A stretch of 13,244 nucleotides of DNA from Faecalibacterium sp. GTDB lineage: Bacteria; Bacillota; Clostridia; Oscillospirales; Ruminococcaceae. Shown one piece after another: positions 6,398-13,244 of the stretch. Under the pieces are notes generated by a model that saw only the letters and a list, made by a program, of their open reading frames with translations, was not told the origin of the DNA and did not search any database. Each line of letters opens with the position of its first letter. Position 1 is the stretch's first letter. A program made the position numbers and the translations under genes. The stretch is from positions 1-13,244 of the forward strand of contig JAFULE010000155.1 in NCBI GenBank assembly GCA_017483235.1, in the 5' to 3' direction.

Positions 6398-7420
6398 TCA
6401 GGTTTTGGTCGAATCCCGCAGGATCACCTGAAAGCCCAGTTCCAGCCGGCGTTCCACCTCGGTGCCCTCCATGGTGGCCAGCAGCTGCTGCATGGCCATG
6501 TTGCCCAGCTGGAAGGCGTCGTACTGCACGGCGGTCACCTGCGGCACCATGTTCACCAGCTCGGGGCTGTCGTACAAACTGGCCACCTTGATCTGTTCGG
6601 GAACCTTGATGCCCCGCTGGCGCAGGGTGCGCATTACAAGGCTGGCTACCTCTTCGTCCATGCACAGAATGCAGTCGGGCCCAAAGGTCAGCGCCTTTTC
6701 CAGCGCATTGATCCGCTGGCTGTCCGACTCCAGCTCCAGATACACAAGGTTTTCTTCCACCGGCAGGTTCATCTGGGCGTATGCCTGCCGGAAGCCCTGC
6801 ACGCGGCTCTGGTTGACCGTATATAACAGTGTACCGCCCAAAATTGCAATGCGGCGCATGCCTTTCATCAGCAGCAGGGTGGTCAGCTCGCGGGCGCCGC
6901 CCACCTGATCGTTGTCCACCGACATGACCTGATCGTCCGGCGGCTGGGGGCGGCCAATGGCCACAAAGGGCAGGCTGTATTCCTTTAATAAGGGGATCAG
7001 AGGGTCGTTCATAATGGTGCGGGTCAGAATGGCACCGTCAATTTTGTGGTTGTCCAGCAGGCGGCGCAGGGGGCTGGTGTCCCGCTCGCTCACCATCGAC
7101 AGCAGCACGTCGTAGTCGTTCTGGGTGGCCAGCTCGTACACGGCGCCCATGGTGCGGCGCAGAAAGGCCAGATCCAGCTGCTGGAAATGCCGGGGGATCA
7201 CCAGCGCCACGTTGTAGGTCTTGTTCTGGGCAAGGCCGCGGGCCACCAGATTGGGCCGGTAGTTGTGAATGCGGATGTACGCCTGCACCTTGGCGCGGGT
7301 CTCTTCGCTGACACGGCCCTTGCCCGAAATGGCGCGGGAAACGGTGGTTTTCGAAACCCCCAGCTCGGCAGCGATCTGGCTCAGGTTCATTACTTTATGT
7401 TCGGCGTCGTTCATAGCCAT
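6398..7420 (-). CDS. LacI-family transcriptional regulator (MalR-like)
   Basis: A 340-residue DNA-binding regulator, normal length for the LacI/GalR family. The N-terminal helix-turn-helix is at about 11-50 (MNLSQIAAELGVSKTTVSRA), followed by the hinge-helix region near 56-66 (NLVARGLAQ). The rest is a periplasmic-binding-protein-like effector domain, with the strand NVALVIP at about 69-75 and a C-terminal segment VTAVQYDAFQLGNMAMQQLL. The effector is probably maltose or a maltodextrin, judged from neighbours. AGGGA lies 9 nt before the ATG at 7420; an ATG two codons later is less well spaced. Its promoter region carries four operator-like sites, suggesting autoregulation. Identical cores precede malE and the debranching-enzyme gene. 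It is probably a repressor of all three, although family members can also activate. Confidence 0.93.
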   Translation of the reverse strand: MAMNDAEHKVMNLSQIAAELGVSKTTVSRAISGKGRVSEETRAKVQAYIRIHNYRPNLVARGLAQNKTYNVALVIPRHFQQLDLAFLRRTMGAVYELATQNDYDVLLSMVSERDTSPLRRLLDNHKIDGAILTRTIMNDPLIPLLKEYSLPFVAIGRPQPPDDQVMSVDNDQVGGARELTTLLLMKGMRRIAILGGTLLYTVNQSRVQGFRQAYAQMNLPVEENLVYLELESDSQRINALEKALTFGPDCILCMDEEVASLVMRTLRQRGIKVPEQIKVASLYDSPELVNMVPQVTAVQYDAFQLGNMAMQQLLATMEGTEVERRLELGFQVILRDSTKT

Positions 7421-7438
7421 AGTGTTCTGTCCCTTTCG

Positions 7439-7489
7439 CAGCGCAACAGAAGTGGGGAATTGCGCAAAATTGCGCAGATTGTTGCGCTG
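7439..7489. promoter_or_regulatory. Cluster of four operator-like sites before the regulator gene
   Basis: CAGCGCAA (7439-7446), TTGCGCAA (7460-7467), TTGCGCAG (7470-7477) and TTGCGCTG (7482-7489). The last three are centred 10 and 12 bp apart, close to one helical turn, so bound dimers would lie on about the same face of the DNA. The cluster covers the predicted start site (near 7488) and the leader of the regulator transcript, which suggests autorepression. Confidence 0.65.
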
Positions 7490-7494
7490 ATTTA

Positions 7495-7523
7495 GTAATA
7501 GCAGGTTTTTCTGCGGCCGTCAA
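7495..7523 (-). promoter_or_regulatory. Predicted promoter of the regulator gene
   Basis: On the minus strand TTGACG (-35, 7518-7523), a 17-bp spacer, and TATTAC (-10, 7495-7500). The transcript would start near 7488, about 68 nt before the ATG. The operator cluster lies on and just after this start. Confidence 0.65.
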
Positions 7524-7566
7524 GGGCATTCGGGGCCGCTTTTTGTACAAGATTTTGCCAAAAGTA

Positions 7567-7596
7567 TTGTCAGGTTGGCGAGGTGTGCGGTATACT
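7567..7596 (+). promoter_or_regulatory. Predicted promoter of the debranching-enzyme gene
   Basis: TTGTCA (-35, 7567-7572), an 18-bp spacer, and TATACT (-10, 7591-7596), divergent from the regulator promoter. The -35 boxes are about 44 bp apart. The start near 7603 would give a short leader of about 34 nt. Confidence 0.65.
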
Positions 7597-7628
7597 TGCC
7601 CACAGAAAAGACCATGCCAAAGGAGTTG

Positions 7629-7636
7629 TTGCGCAA
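7629..7636 (+). promoter_or_regulatory. Operator-like site between ribosome site and start codon of the debranching-enzyme gene
   Basis: TTGCGCAA occupies the last 8 nt before the ATG at 7637. It fills most of the 11-nt gap after the ribosome site AAAGGAG (7619-7625). It matches the malE and regulator operator core exactly. A protein bound here, at about +26 to +33, would block elongation from the promoter at 7567-7596. Confidence 0.6.
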
Positions 7637-9685
7637 ATGTCAGCCTATACCTTTACCTCTGCCCACTGGCCCGATCTGGCTTCCGGCCAGCAGCGGGAAT
7701 GGAGCGTGCAAAACGGCGCCGGCGGCTATGCCGGCTGCAGCCTTGCGGTTTCGCCCATCCGCCGCCACCATGGCTGGCTGATCGCCAGCCTGACCGCCCC
7801 GGTACAGCGCCAGATGGTGTGGACCCGCTGCGAAGAGCTGCTTGCCTGCGGCGATGCCGCTGCCCGGCTGGACAGCGCCTTGTATCAGGGCGCCCCGCTG
7901 GACAGCACCGCCACCCTGCGCCGCTTCCGGTGGGACGGCCTGCCCGGCTGGAGCCACGAGTGGAACGGCATCCAGGTGCGGCGCGGCTTTGCCATGCAGC
8001 GTGCCTGCAACACCAGTGCGCTGGCCTATACCATTGAAAATACCACCGATGCCCCGGCCACCCTCACCCTGACCCCCTGTGTCAGCTGGCGGGGCGCGGG
8101 CGACGGCTTTACCCCCGACAGCTTTGCCTTCCGCACCGAGTACCGCGGCGGCGAAGCACTGCTGTACCCGGCCGCCGCGCCGGAATACCGGGTGCGGTTT
8201 GGCTGCATCGGCGGCGAGCTTCAGCCGCTGGACGAAATGCAGATTAGTGCACCCATTGACCTGCGCATCGAGATCGAAACCGGCGACCCCCGCCCCGAGA
8301 AGGACGCCGCCTTTTTCCGGGTGCTGGTCACCCTGCCGGCCCGCAGTAAGGCGAAGGTGTCGCTGACCTGTGCGCTGGAAGCCTCGGACGGGCTGTTGAC
8401 CACCCTGCCCGACGCCTTTGCTCTGATTGCTCTGGAAAAAGCCCGCATCAAGGGCCGGCTGCAGCAGGCCGGGGCCGAAGATACCACCACCCGGCGGCTG
8501 GTGCGGGCGGCCGACCAGTTCCTGGTGTACCGCCACAGCACCGACGGCATGACCATGCTGGCCGGTCTGCCCTGGTTTACCGACTGGGGCCGTGACACCA
8601 TGATCGCCTTCGAGGGCAACTGCCTGTGCACCCGCCGCTTTGCCGACGCCCGCAGCATTCTGGAAACCTTTGCCCGGTACGAGCGCAAGGGCCTTGTGCC
8701 CAATATGTTCCCCGATGCCGGCACCGCCCCGCTGTACAACACGGTGGACGGCAGCATGTGGTACGTGAACGCAGTGGGCATGTACCTGCAGTACACCGGT
8801 GCCGACGAGGACTATACCTTTGTGCAGTCCACCCTGTGGCCCTGCATCCGCAATATCCTGCATTACTATGAAGCGGGCACCGATTTTTCCATCGGCATGG
8901 ACAAGGCCGACTGTCTGGTGCACGCCGGCGGCGGTCTGGATCAGGTGACATGGATGGACATCCGTGTGGGCGACTGGGTGCCCACCCCCCGCCACGGCAA
9001 GCCGGTGGAGATCAACGCTTTGTGGTACACCGCCCTGTGTATTGGCGAGCAGCTGGCCCGCCGCTTTGGCGAGGAAGACAACGCCGCCCACTGGGCCGAC
9101 CTTGCCGCCAAGGTGCAGGTCAACTTTGCCAAAGCCTACTGGGTGCAGAACGACAAGGGCGGCTATCTGTGCGACGTGATCGAGTACGACGGCCGGCAGG
9201 ACGACACCCTGCGCCCCAACCAGCTGATGGCAGTCAGCCTGCGCCGTGTGCTGCCCGCCGGCAAGCCTCCGCTGCTGACCGATGCGCAGCAGCGCAGCGT
9301 GGTGCAGGCCTGCGAGCAGTACCTGTGGGCCGGCCCCGGCATGCGCACCCTGCCAACCGATCACCCCGATTATCACGGCATCTACTTCGGCAAGCTGGCC
9401 GACCGGGATGCCGCCTATCATCAGGGCACTGCATGGGGCTGGCTGCTGGGCGAATTTCTGATGGCCCACCACACCGCCTATGGCGACAGCGCAGCCGAGC
9501 GTGCCGCCCTGCGCCGGCTGATCGCCCCGGCGCTGGCTTCGATGCGCACCGGCGGCGTGAACTGTATTGCCGAAATTTTTGACGGCAATGCCCCCCACGA
9601 AAACCGCGGCTGCTTCAATCAGGCGTGGAGCATCGGCACCGTGCTGGCCGCATGGCGCAATCTGCCCGGGCTGGAGAATGCCTGA
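7637..9685 (+). CDS. Glycogen debranching enzyme / amylo-alpha-1,6-glucosidase, GH133-type
   Basis: A cytoplasmic enzyme of 682 residues with no signal peptide, predicted to hydrolyse alpha-1,6 branch glucose from glycogen or imported branched maltodextrins. An N-terminal beta-rich domain (about 1-230, starting with the GGYAGCSLAVSP segment) precedes an (alpha/alpha)6 catalytic domain (about 285-682). Family blocks visible are LPWFTDWGRDTMIA at 311-324, PLYNTVDGSMWY near 365-376, TWMDIRVGDWVPTPRHGKPV at 438-457 followed by EINALWY, RPNQLMAVSL at 526-535, and GTAWGWLLGEF at 597-607. The length matches bacterial and archaeal single-activity debranchers; no separate GH13 transferase domain is present. 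Start: the ATG at 7637 with AAAGGAG 11 nt upstream. An earlier in-frame GTG at 7583 lies upstream of the predicted -10 box and is rejected. It is divergent from the regulator and shares its operator motif. Confidence 0.93.
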   Translation: MSAYTFTSAHWPDLASGQQREWSVQNGAGGYAGCSLAVSPIRRHHGWLIASLTAPVQRQMVWTRCEELLACGDAAARLDSALYQGAPLDSTATLRRFRWDGLPGWSHEWNGIQVRRGFAMQRACNTSALAYTIENTTDAPATLTLTPCVSWRGAGDGFTPDSFAFRTEYRGGEALLYPAAAPEYRVRFGCIGGELQPLDEMQISAPIDLRIEIETGDPRPEKDAAFFRVLVTLPARSKAKVSLTCALEASDGLLTTLPDAFALIALEKARIKGRLQQAGAEDTTTRRLVRAADQFLVYRHSTDGMTMLAGLPWFTDWGRDTMIAFEGNCLCTRRFADARSILETFARYERKGLVPNMFPDAGTAPLYNTVDGSMWYVNAVGMYLQYTGADEDYTFVQSTLWPCIRNILHYYEAGTDFSIGMDKADCLVHAGGGLDQVTWMDIRVGDWVPTPRHGKPVEINALWYTALCIGEQLARRFGEEDNAAHWADLAAKVQVNFAKAYWVQNDKGGYLCDVIEYDGRQDDTLRPNQLMAVSLRRVLPAGKPPLLTDAQQRSVVQACEQYLWAGPGMRTLPTDHPDYHGIYFGKLADRDAAYHQGTAWGWLLGEFLMAHHTAYGDSAAERAALRRLIAPALASMRTGGVNCIAEIFDGNAPHENRGCFNQAWSIGTVLAAWRNLPGLENA

Positions 9686-9706
9686 AACAACAACCAAACA
9701 AAAACA

Positions 9707-9732
9707 AGAGCCTCCCCGGCCGGGGAGGCTCT
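9707..9732. terminator. Bidirectional terminator between convergent genes
   Basis: A 26-bp perfect palindrome (arms AGAGCCTCCCCGG) lies 21 nt after the debranching-enzyme stop and 19 nt from the stop of the surface-protein gene. On the plus strand it is followed by a short T-rich tail (TTTGCTTTG). On the minus strand it is followed by TTGTTTTTGTTTGG. It therefore probably ends both transcripts, more strongly the leftward one. Confidence 0.85.
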
Positions 9733-9751
9733 TTGCTTTGTGGGGGATGCC

Positions 9752-12700
9752 TCAGCTGCGCTTTGCCTTGCGGCGCAGGGCAGCAAAGGCGATGGCTGCA
9801 ACGCCAAGGGCGGCAGTCATGGGCCACAGGCTTACGCCGGGGCCGGTTTTGGGCGAGGTGGCGCTCAGGGCGGGGCTTTCGTACACTGTAAACCGGGCCG
9901 AAGCCTCACCGTCCGGGTAACGGAAGGTGACGGTGTGCCCGCCCAGCGCCAGAGTATGCAGGTAACCGGGCTGCAGGGTAACAAGGGTGCTGCCGCTGCG
10001 CACCGTGTAGCCGGCGGGATCCACCACTACACCGTCCACCAGCACGGCGGCCAGCTTGTGGGCCGCGCCGTTGGCCACAAACACCAGACCGTTGGCCATG
10101 CCGCGGGTCCAGTGGGCGTCGTTCAGCTGCAATTCGGCGAAGCTGTTTTCGTGCTGTGCCTTTACCATGCGGTAATCGGTCATGGCGGCATAGGCGGCCT
10201 GCAGGGCAGTCACTGTGTCGGTGCTCAGCAGCGACTTTTCATGGCTGGTCAGGGCGGTGTAGGCGTTCCATGCTGCCGCCACGTTCGAAATAGCAGGCTC
10301 AGTATCGGGCAGAATGTCGGCCGCAGCGGGCAGGGCGGTCACCTTATCGGTCAGCGTTTCCACCGCGGCAATGCTGTTCAGCGCGCCGGTCACACGGTCA
10401 AGGTCGGCCTGCACTTCGGCCCGCTGGGTGTCGGTGTAGTTGCCGGCGTAATCGTTCAGCGCGGCCTGCAGGTCGGTTTGTGCAGCCTGCAGATCGGCCT
10501 TGTCGGCAAGGGCAACGTTCTGGTCGGTGACTGCGGCGGTGCCGGTGATGTGTTCGGTTTCGGCGGCCTGCTGTGCATCCTCGATCTGCTGCAGCAGCGC
10601 ATCGCAGCCATTGACCACAACGGTCCACTGGGCAATGTCCTGCGGGGTGGCAAGGGTGTTGGGGTCGCCGGCTGCGGCGGCGATGGCATCGGCAGCCGAT
10701 TGCTTCAGGGCGGTGATGGCCTCGGCGTTTTCAGCGGTCACAGTTTGCTCGGTAACGCCGCTGATGCTGCCGGTGTTGGGGTATACCTGCCACAACACCG
10801 AGGCGCTGCCGGCAAAGTTGCCCTGCCCGGTAACGGTCAGCTGATACACCCCCACCTTGATGGCGCAGTCGTTGGTGGTGGTGTAATCGCCCGGGGCAAG
10901 GACCAGGTCGTTGGCGATTACAGCGGCCACGGTCTGCACCAAGGGGCTGCCGCTGTACATCGGGCGGTTGCCCAGGGTAATCTCGGTGGAAGCGCTGCCC
11001 AGATCCAGCGGGGTGATGGTAAACCTGTCGGCGTTTTGGACCATTGCAAAGGTGTAGTTGGGGTGGTTGGCCTCGGTAAAGGTGCCGGGGGTGTAGGCGT
11101 ACTGCCCGGCGGCAGTGCCCGGTGTGCGGTCGATGCTGCCGCTGAGCATCTCGCTGCCGGCAAGGCCATCCAGCGTGTAGCCAAGGGCCGGGGTGCTGCC
11201 GGTGCCGTCGTAGGGGTTGTTTTGCCCGGCGTCGGGCAGAATGGTGACCAGACGGCGCTGAATGATCAGCCGGCCGGGCAGGGCATCCACGGCATAGTTG
11301 GCGGTCACAACCCGACCGATGCCGTCGGTGATCACAACTTCGCTCAGCTGCAGCTGGCCGTTTTCGGTCACCTGATCGGTGCTGGGGACCAGAGTGGCGG
11401 TCAGGCTGTGACCACCCAGCAGGCCGGTGGCGGCGGTGGGGGCGGCAATGGTATAGCATTCGCTGCCAAGTGCGGGTGGGGTGCCGTAGGTGATGGTCTG
11501 GTCGTGTGCAGTCACCGTGACGGGACGGGGCTCAACGGTCAGGTCGAAGCGATAAACTGCGTGGGAAAGATTGGCAGTGCCTTTGTAGTAAATTTCCAGC
11601 GGATGGGTACCCGCGCCCAGCTGGGTGGTGTCGATGGCAAAGCCGACCGCGCCGTTGGCTACGGTCTGGGCTGTACCCAGCAGGGTGTAACTGCCGTTTT
11701 GCAGCAGGAATGTACCGGTCTGGTTTTCACCAAGGCTGGCATCCACTGCGGCGGGCAGGGTCACCGCGCCGGTGGCCGCAAGGCCGGTGTTGGCAAAAGT
11801 GGCAGCGGTTTCGATGCTGCTGCCGTAAACCGGGTTGGCTGCGGGCAGGCTGCCCGTCAGGCTGGTCTGTGCCTGCTTTACCGTAAGGGCAACATCCTTC
11901 GAATCCGTGTAGGCGCCGTGGGCGATGACCCGGCAGCGATAGATGTAGCTGCCTACCTCCAGCCCGGCGGGCGGGGTGTAGGTGCTGTCGGTGGCGTTTT
12001 CAATGGGGGTGAGATACTCTTCAGTGGTACCGCTGTCGGTCACGGTGTACCACTGGTAGGCCGCGCCGGTCAGGTCGATGGGATCAACGGTCACCGCAAG
12101 GGTGGGGGCGGCGGTGCAGCCGTACACCAGCTCCACTGCCGTCTGGCTGCTGTTTTCGACAGCGGCGGTCACCGATTTGATAGGCTGGAAGGCGCAGCTG
12201 TCGCAGTTGCTGGCACCGTTCTGGTAGGTGTGTGCACCGTAGAGCGGCAAACTGCTGAACTTGCCGGGGCAGTTGGGGTTTTCGCAGGCCTGCCAGTGAG
12301 CCTCTGTATCATAGGCAAGGTTTTGGGCTGCGTCGGCGGCATAGCTGTGTACATGGTTGCGCAGGGTCAGGCGGCCGGACGGGGAAATATCATACTGGGG
12401 GTAGCGGCTTTTATAGGCGTTGGCTTCGTTCAGAACAGAACCGTAATCCCACCAGTAGCCGTCGCCCACAAGGTCCGGGATAGCATTGAGTGGCATTGTG
12501 CCACCGCCGCTGGTTGCGGACAGGGTGGCACCGTTGCCGGTCAGAATGATGGACCCGTCTCCGACATAAACTGCCGGGTCGGTATCGCTTTCTGCGGTCA
12601 GGGCAACGCCGTCGCCGAACAGCATAATCGAACCGGAAGCGTTGTTGTTGATGCCGGCGACGGATTTGCCGGTGGCAGACAGGCTGCCGCCGTACATGGT

Positions 12701-13244
12701 CAGAGAACCGGACCACAGCTGGACGCCGTAACAGTATGGGGTGGTGGCAGTGGCAGTCACGCTGCCGCTGTTGATGGTAAGATTGCCGCTGCCAACATAC
12801 AGCGCCGCTTTTGGGCTGTTAGAGTCTGCGCCGGCGTTGGGGTAAGTGCAAACGGTCAGGCTGCCCTCGGTGCCGTCGGCAGCGTTTTCGATGGTGAGAG
12901 CATTGGTGCTGTAAAGCCCCCATTTAAGGCTGCCGGAAACGTTCACCTGGGCGTTGGCCACTGTGCTGGCGCCGGCCAGCTTCAGGGTCAGGGGGCTGCC
13001 GGTGTCCAGCAGAAGACCGGCATAGAAGTAGGTATTGTGGGTTTTGCTGCCCAGCGTGCCCACTTCGGCGTTGGTCAGGGTCAGGGTGGCGTCGGCTTTG
13101 TTGTACAGCACGCCGCCGCTGCCCGCCTGCCAGTAGGTGTCGGCGGTGTCGGCCTTCAGCAGCACACCGTAGCGGGCGTCGCCGCCAAAGGCATAGGTTT
13201 TGCTGCCGATGCTTACCCCATCAAGGCCGGAAAGGCTGGCCCCA
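9752..13244 (-). CDS. Large multi-domain cell-wall-anchored surface protein, N-terminus cut by window edge
   Basis: 1163 residues are visible (numbered here from the first complete codon, at 13243); the frame is open to the right edge, so the signal peptide is missing. Order: Gly/Ser/Thr-rich repeats resembling a beta-helix, such as LTINSGSVTATAT (about 1-260); a Cys/His module, HVHSY..HW..C....C.....HTY......C..C (297-350); an Ig-like domain with YQWY and YRCRV (about 358-456); a further Ig-like segment (about 458-570); two MBG-type domains (about 573-662 and 663-747) and a third related beta unit (to about 821); an alanine-rich alpha-helical region (about 830-1031); an X2-like beta domain (about 1050-1121). 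The end is SPKTG (1130-1134), a hydrophobic segment and the basic tail RRKAKRS, a variant sortase signal. Its role is likely adhesion or matrix binding, unproven. No functional link to the maltodextrin genes is evident. It faces them across a shared terminator. Confidence 0.88.
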   Translation of the reverse strand, partial: GASLSGLDGVSIGSKTYAFGGDARYGVLLKADTADTYWQAGSGGVLYNKADATLTLTNAEVGTLGSKTHNTYFYAGLLLDTGSPLTLKLAGASTVANAQVNVSGSLKWGLYSTNALTIENAADGTEGSLTVCTYPNAGADSNSPKAALYVGSGNLTINSGSVTATATTPYCYGVQLWSGSLTMYGGSLSATGKSVAGINNNASGSIMLFGDGVALTAESDTDPAVYVGDGSIILTGNGATLSATSGGGTMPLNAIPDLVGDGYWWDYGSVLNEANAYKSRYPQYDISPSGRLTLRNHVHSYAADAAQNLAYDTEAHWQACENPNCPGKFSSLPLYGAHTYQNGASNCDSCAFQPIKSVTAAVENSSQTAVELVYGCTAAPTLAVTVDPIDLTGAAYQWYTVTDSGTTEEYLTPIENATDSTYTPPAGLEVGSYIYRCRVIAHGAYTDSKDVALTVKQAQTSLTGSLPAANPVYGSSIETAATFANTGLAATGAVTLPAAVDASLGENQTGTFLLQNGSYTLLGTAQTVANGAVGFAIDTTQLGAGTHPLEIYYKGTANLSHAVYRFDLTVEPRPVTVTAHDQTITYGTPPALGSECYTIAAPTAATGLLGGHSLTATLVPSTDQVTENGQLQLSEVVITDGIGRVVTANYAVDALPGRLIIQRRLVTILPDAGQNNPYDGTGSTPALGYTLDGLAGSEMLSGSIDRTPGTAAGQYAYTPGTFTEANHPNYTFAMVQNADRFTITPLDLGSASTEITLGNRPMYSGSPLVQTVAAVIANDLVLAPGDYTTTNDCAIKVGVYQLTVTGQGNFAGSASVLWQVYPNTGSISGVTEQTVTAENAEAITALKQSAADAIAAAAGDPNTLATPQDIAQWTVVVNGCDALLQQIEDAQQAAETEHITGTAAVTDQNVALADKADLQAAQTDLQAALNDYAGNYTDTQRAEVQADLDRVTGALNSIAAVETLTDKVTALPAAADILPDTEPAISNVAAAWNAYTALTSHEKSLLSTDTVTALQAAYAAMTDYRMVKAQHENSFAELQLNDAHWTRGMANGLVFVANGAAHKLAAVLVDGVVVDPAGYTVRSGSTLVTLQPGYLHTLALGGHTVTFRYPDGEASARFTVYESPALSATSPKTGPGVSLWPMTAALGVAAIAFAALRRKAKRS

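Noticed and set aside
7513..7544. GCGGCC...GGCCGC repeat followed by TTTTT on the plus strand, terminator-like
   Set aside because: No plus-strand gene lies upstream, the stem is only 6 bp with a 15-nt loop, and it overlaps the regulator's -35 box; probably chance.
7583..7636. Upstream GTG at 7583 that would add 18 residues to the debranching enzyme
   Set aside because: It lies upstream of the predicted -10 box and transcription start and has no ribosome site.
7640..9697. Long minus-strand open frame of about 685 codons opposite the debranching enzyme
   Set aside because: It is an antisense shadow of a well-supported GH133 gene, with Gly/Gln/His-rich composition, no ribosome site and no recognisable domain.
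12357..12364. TTGCGCAG inside the surface-protein gene
   Set aside because: A single one-off-core match within coding sequence (Leu-Arg-Asn codons), far from any promoter; expected by chance.
1..13244. Searched for CRISPR arrays, insertion-sequence ends, transposases, phage genes, tRNA and rRNA
   Set aside because: No direct-repeat array, transposase motif, integrase or structured RNA gene could be recognised by eye on either strand.

Overview
The window looks like a chromosomal carbohydrate-use locus from a GC-rich gut Firmicute. The likely group is the Oscillospiraceae/Ruminococcaceae (Faecalibacterium, Gemmiger, Subdoligranulum type). The reasons are: strong AGGAGG ribosome sites, Gram-positive lipoprotein signals, an unusually long MalF, an SPKTG cell-wall sorting signal, and GC-rich codon use (CTG, GCC, AAG, AAC). 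The genus is inferred from style only; no rRNA or other marker gene is present.

Layout. From 1 to 7420 everything reads leftward (minus strand). In order of transcription it runs: a LacI-family regulator (6398-7420) with its own terminator; the solute-binding protein malE (4726-5997) behind a strong promoter; a hairpin terminator/attenuator; the permeases malF (start revised to GTG at 4603) and malG, overlapping by 1 bp; a second terminator; a secreted GH13 alpha-amylase lipoprotein (578-2242); and a HAD hydrolase that runs off the left edge. Divergent from the regulator, on the plus strand, lies an intracellular GH133-type glycogen debranching enzyme (7637-9685). It ends at a symmetric terminator shared with a convergent minus-strand gene. 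That gene encodes a very large cell-wall-anchored surface protein (9752 to the right edge, N-terminus missing).

How it works together (inference from family knowledge). The amylase trims starch or glycogen outside the cell. MalE captures the maltodextrins and MalFG import them. The debranching enzyme removes alpha-1,6 branches in the cytoplasm. No ATP-binding subunit and no intracellular maltodextrin hydrolase, transferase or phosphorylase is present, so these must be supplied from elsewhere.

The most interesting signal is regulatory. Ten near-identical 8-bp sites (TTGCGCAA and one-base or two-base variants) sit in the control regions of malE, the regulator and the debranching enzyme. They define a compact local regulon for the LacI-type repressor. 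In each case sites lie at or just after the predicted transcription start. The malE pair forms a perfect 14-bp inverted repeat that would also fold as an mRNA hairpin, and the debranching-enzyme site fills the gap between Shine-Dalgarno and start codon. I found no mobile element, CRISPR array, tRNA, rRNA or wholly new enzyme system.
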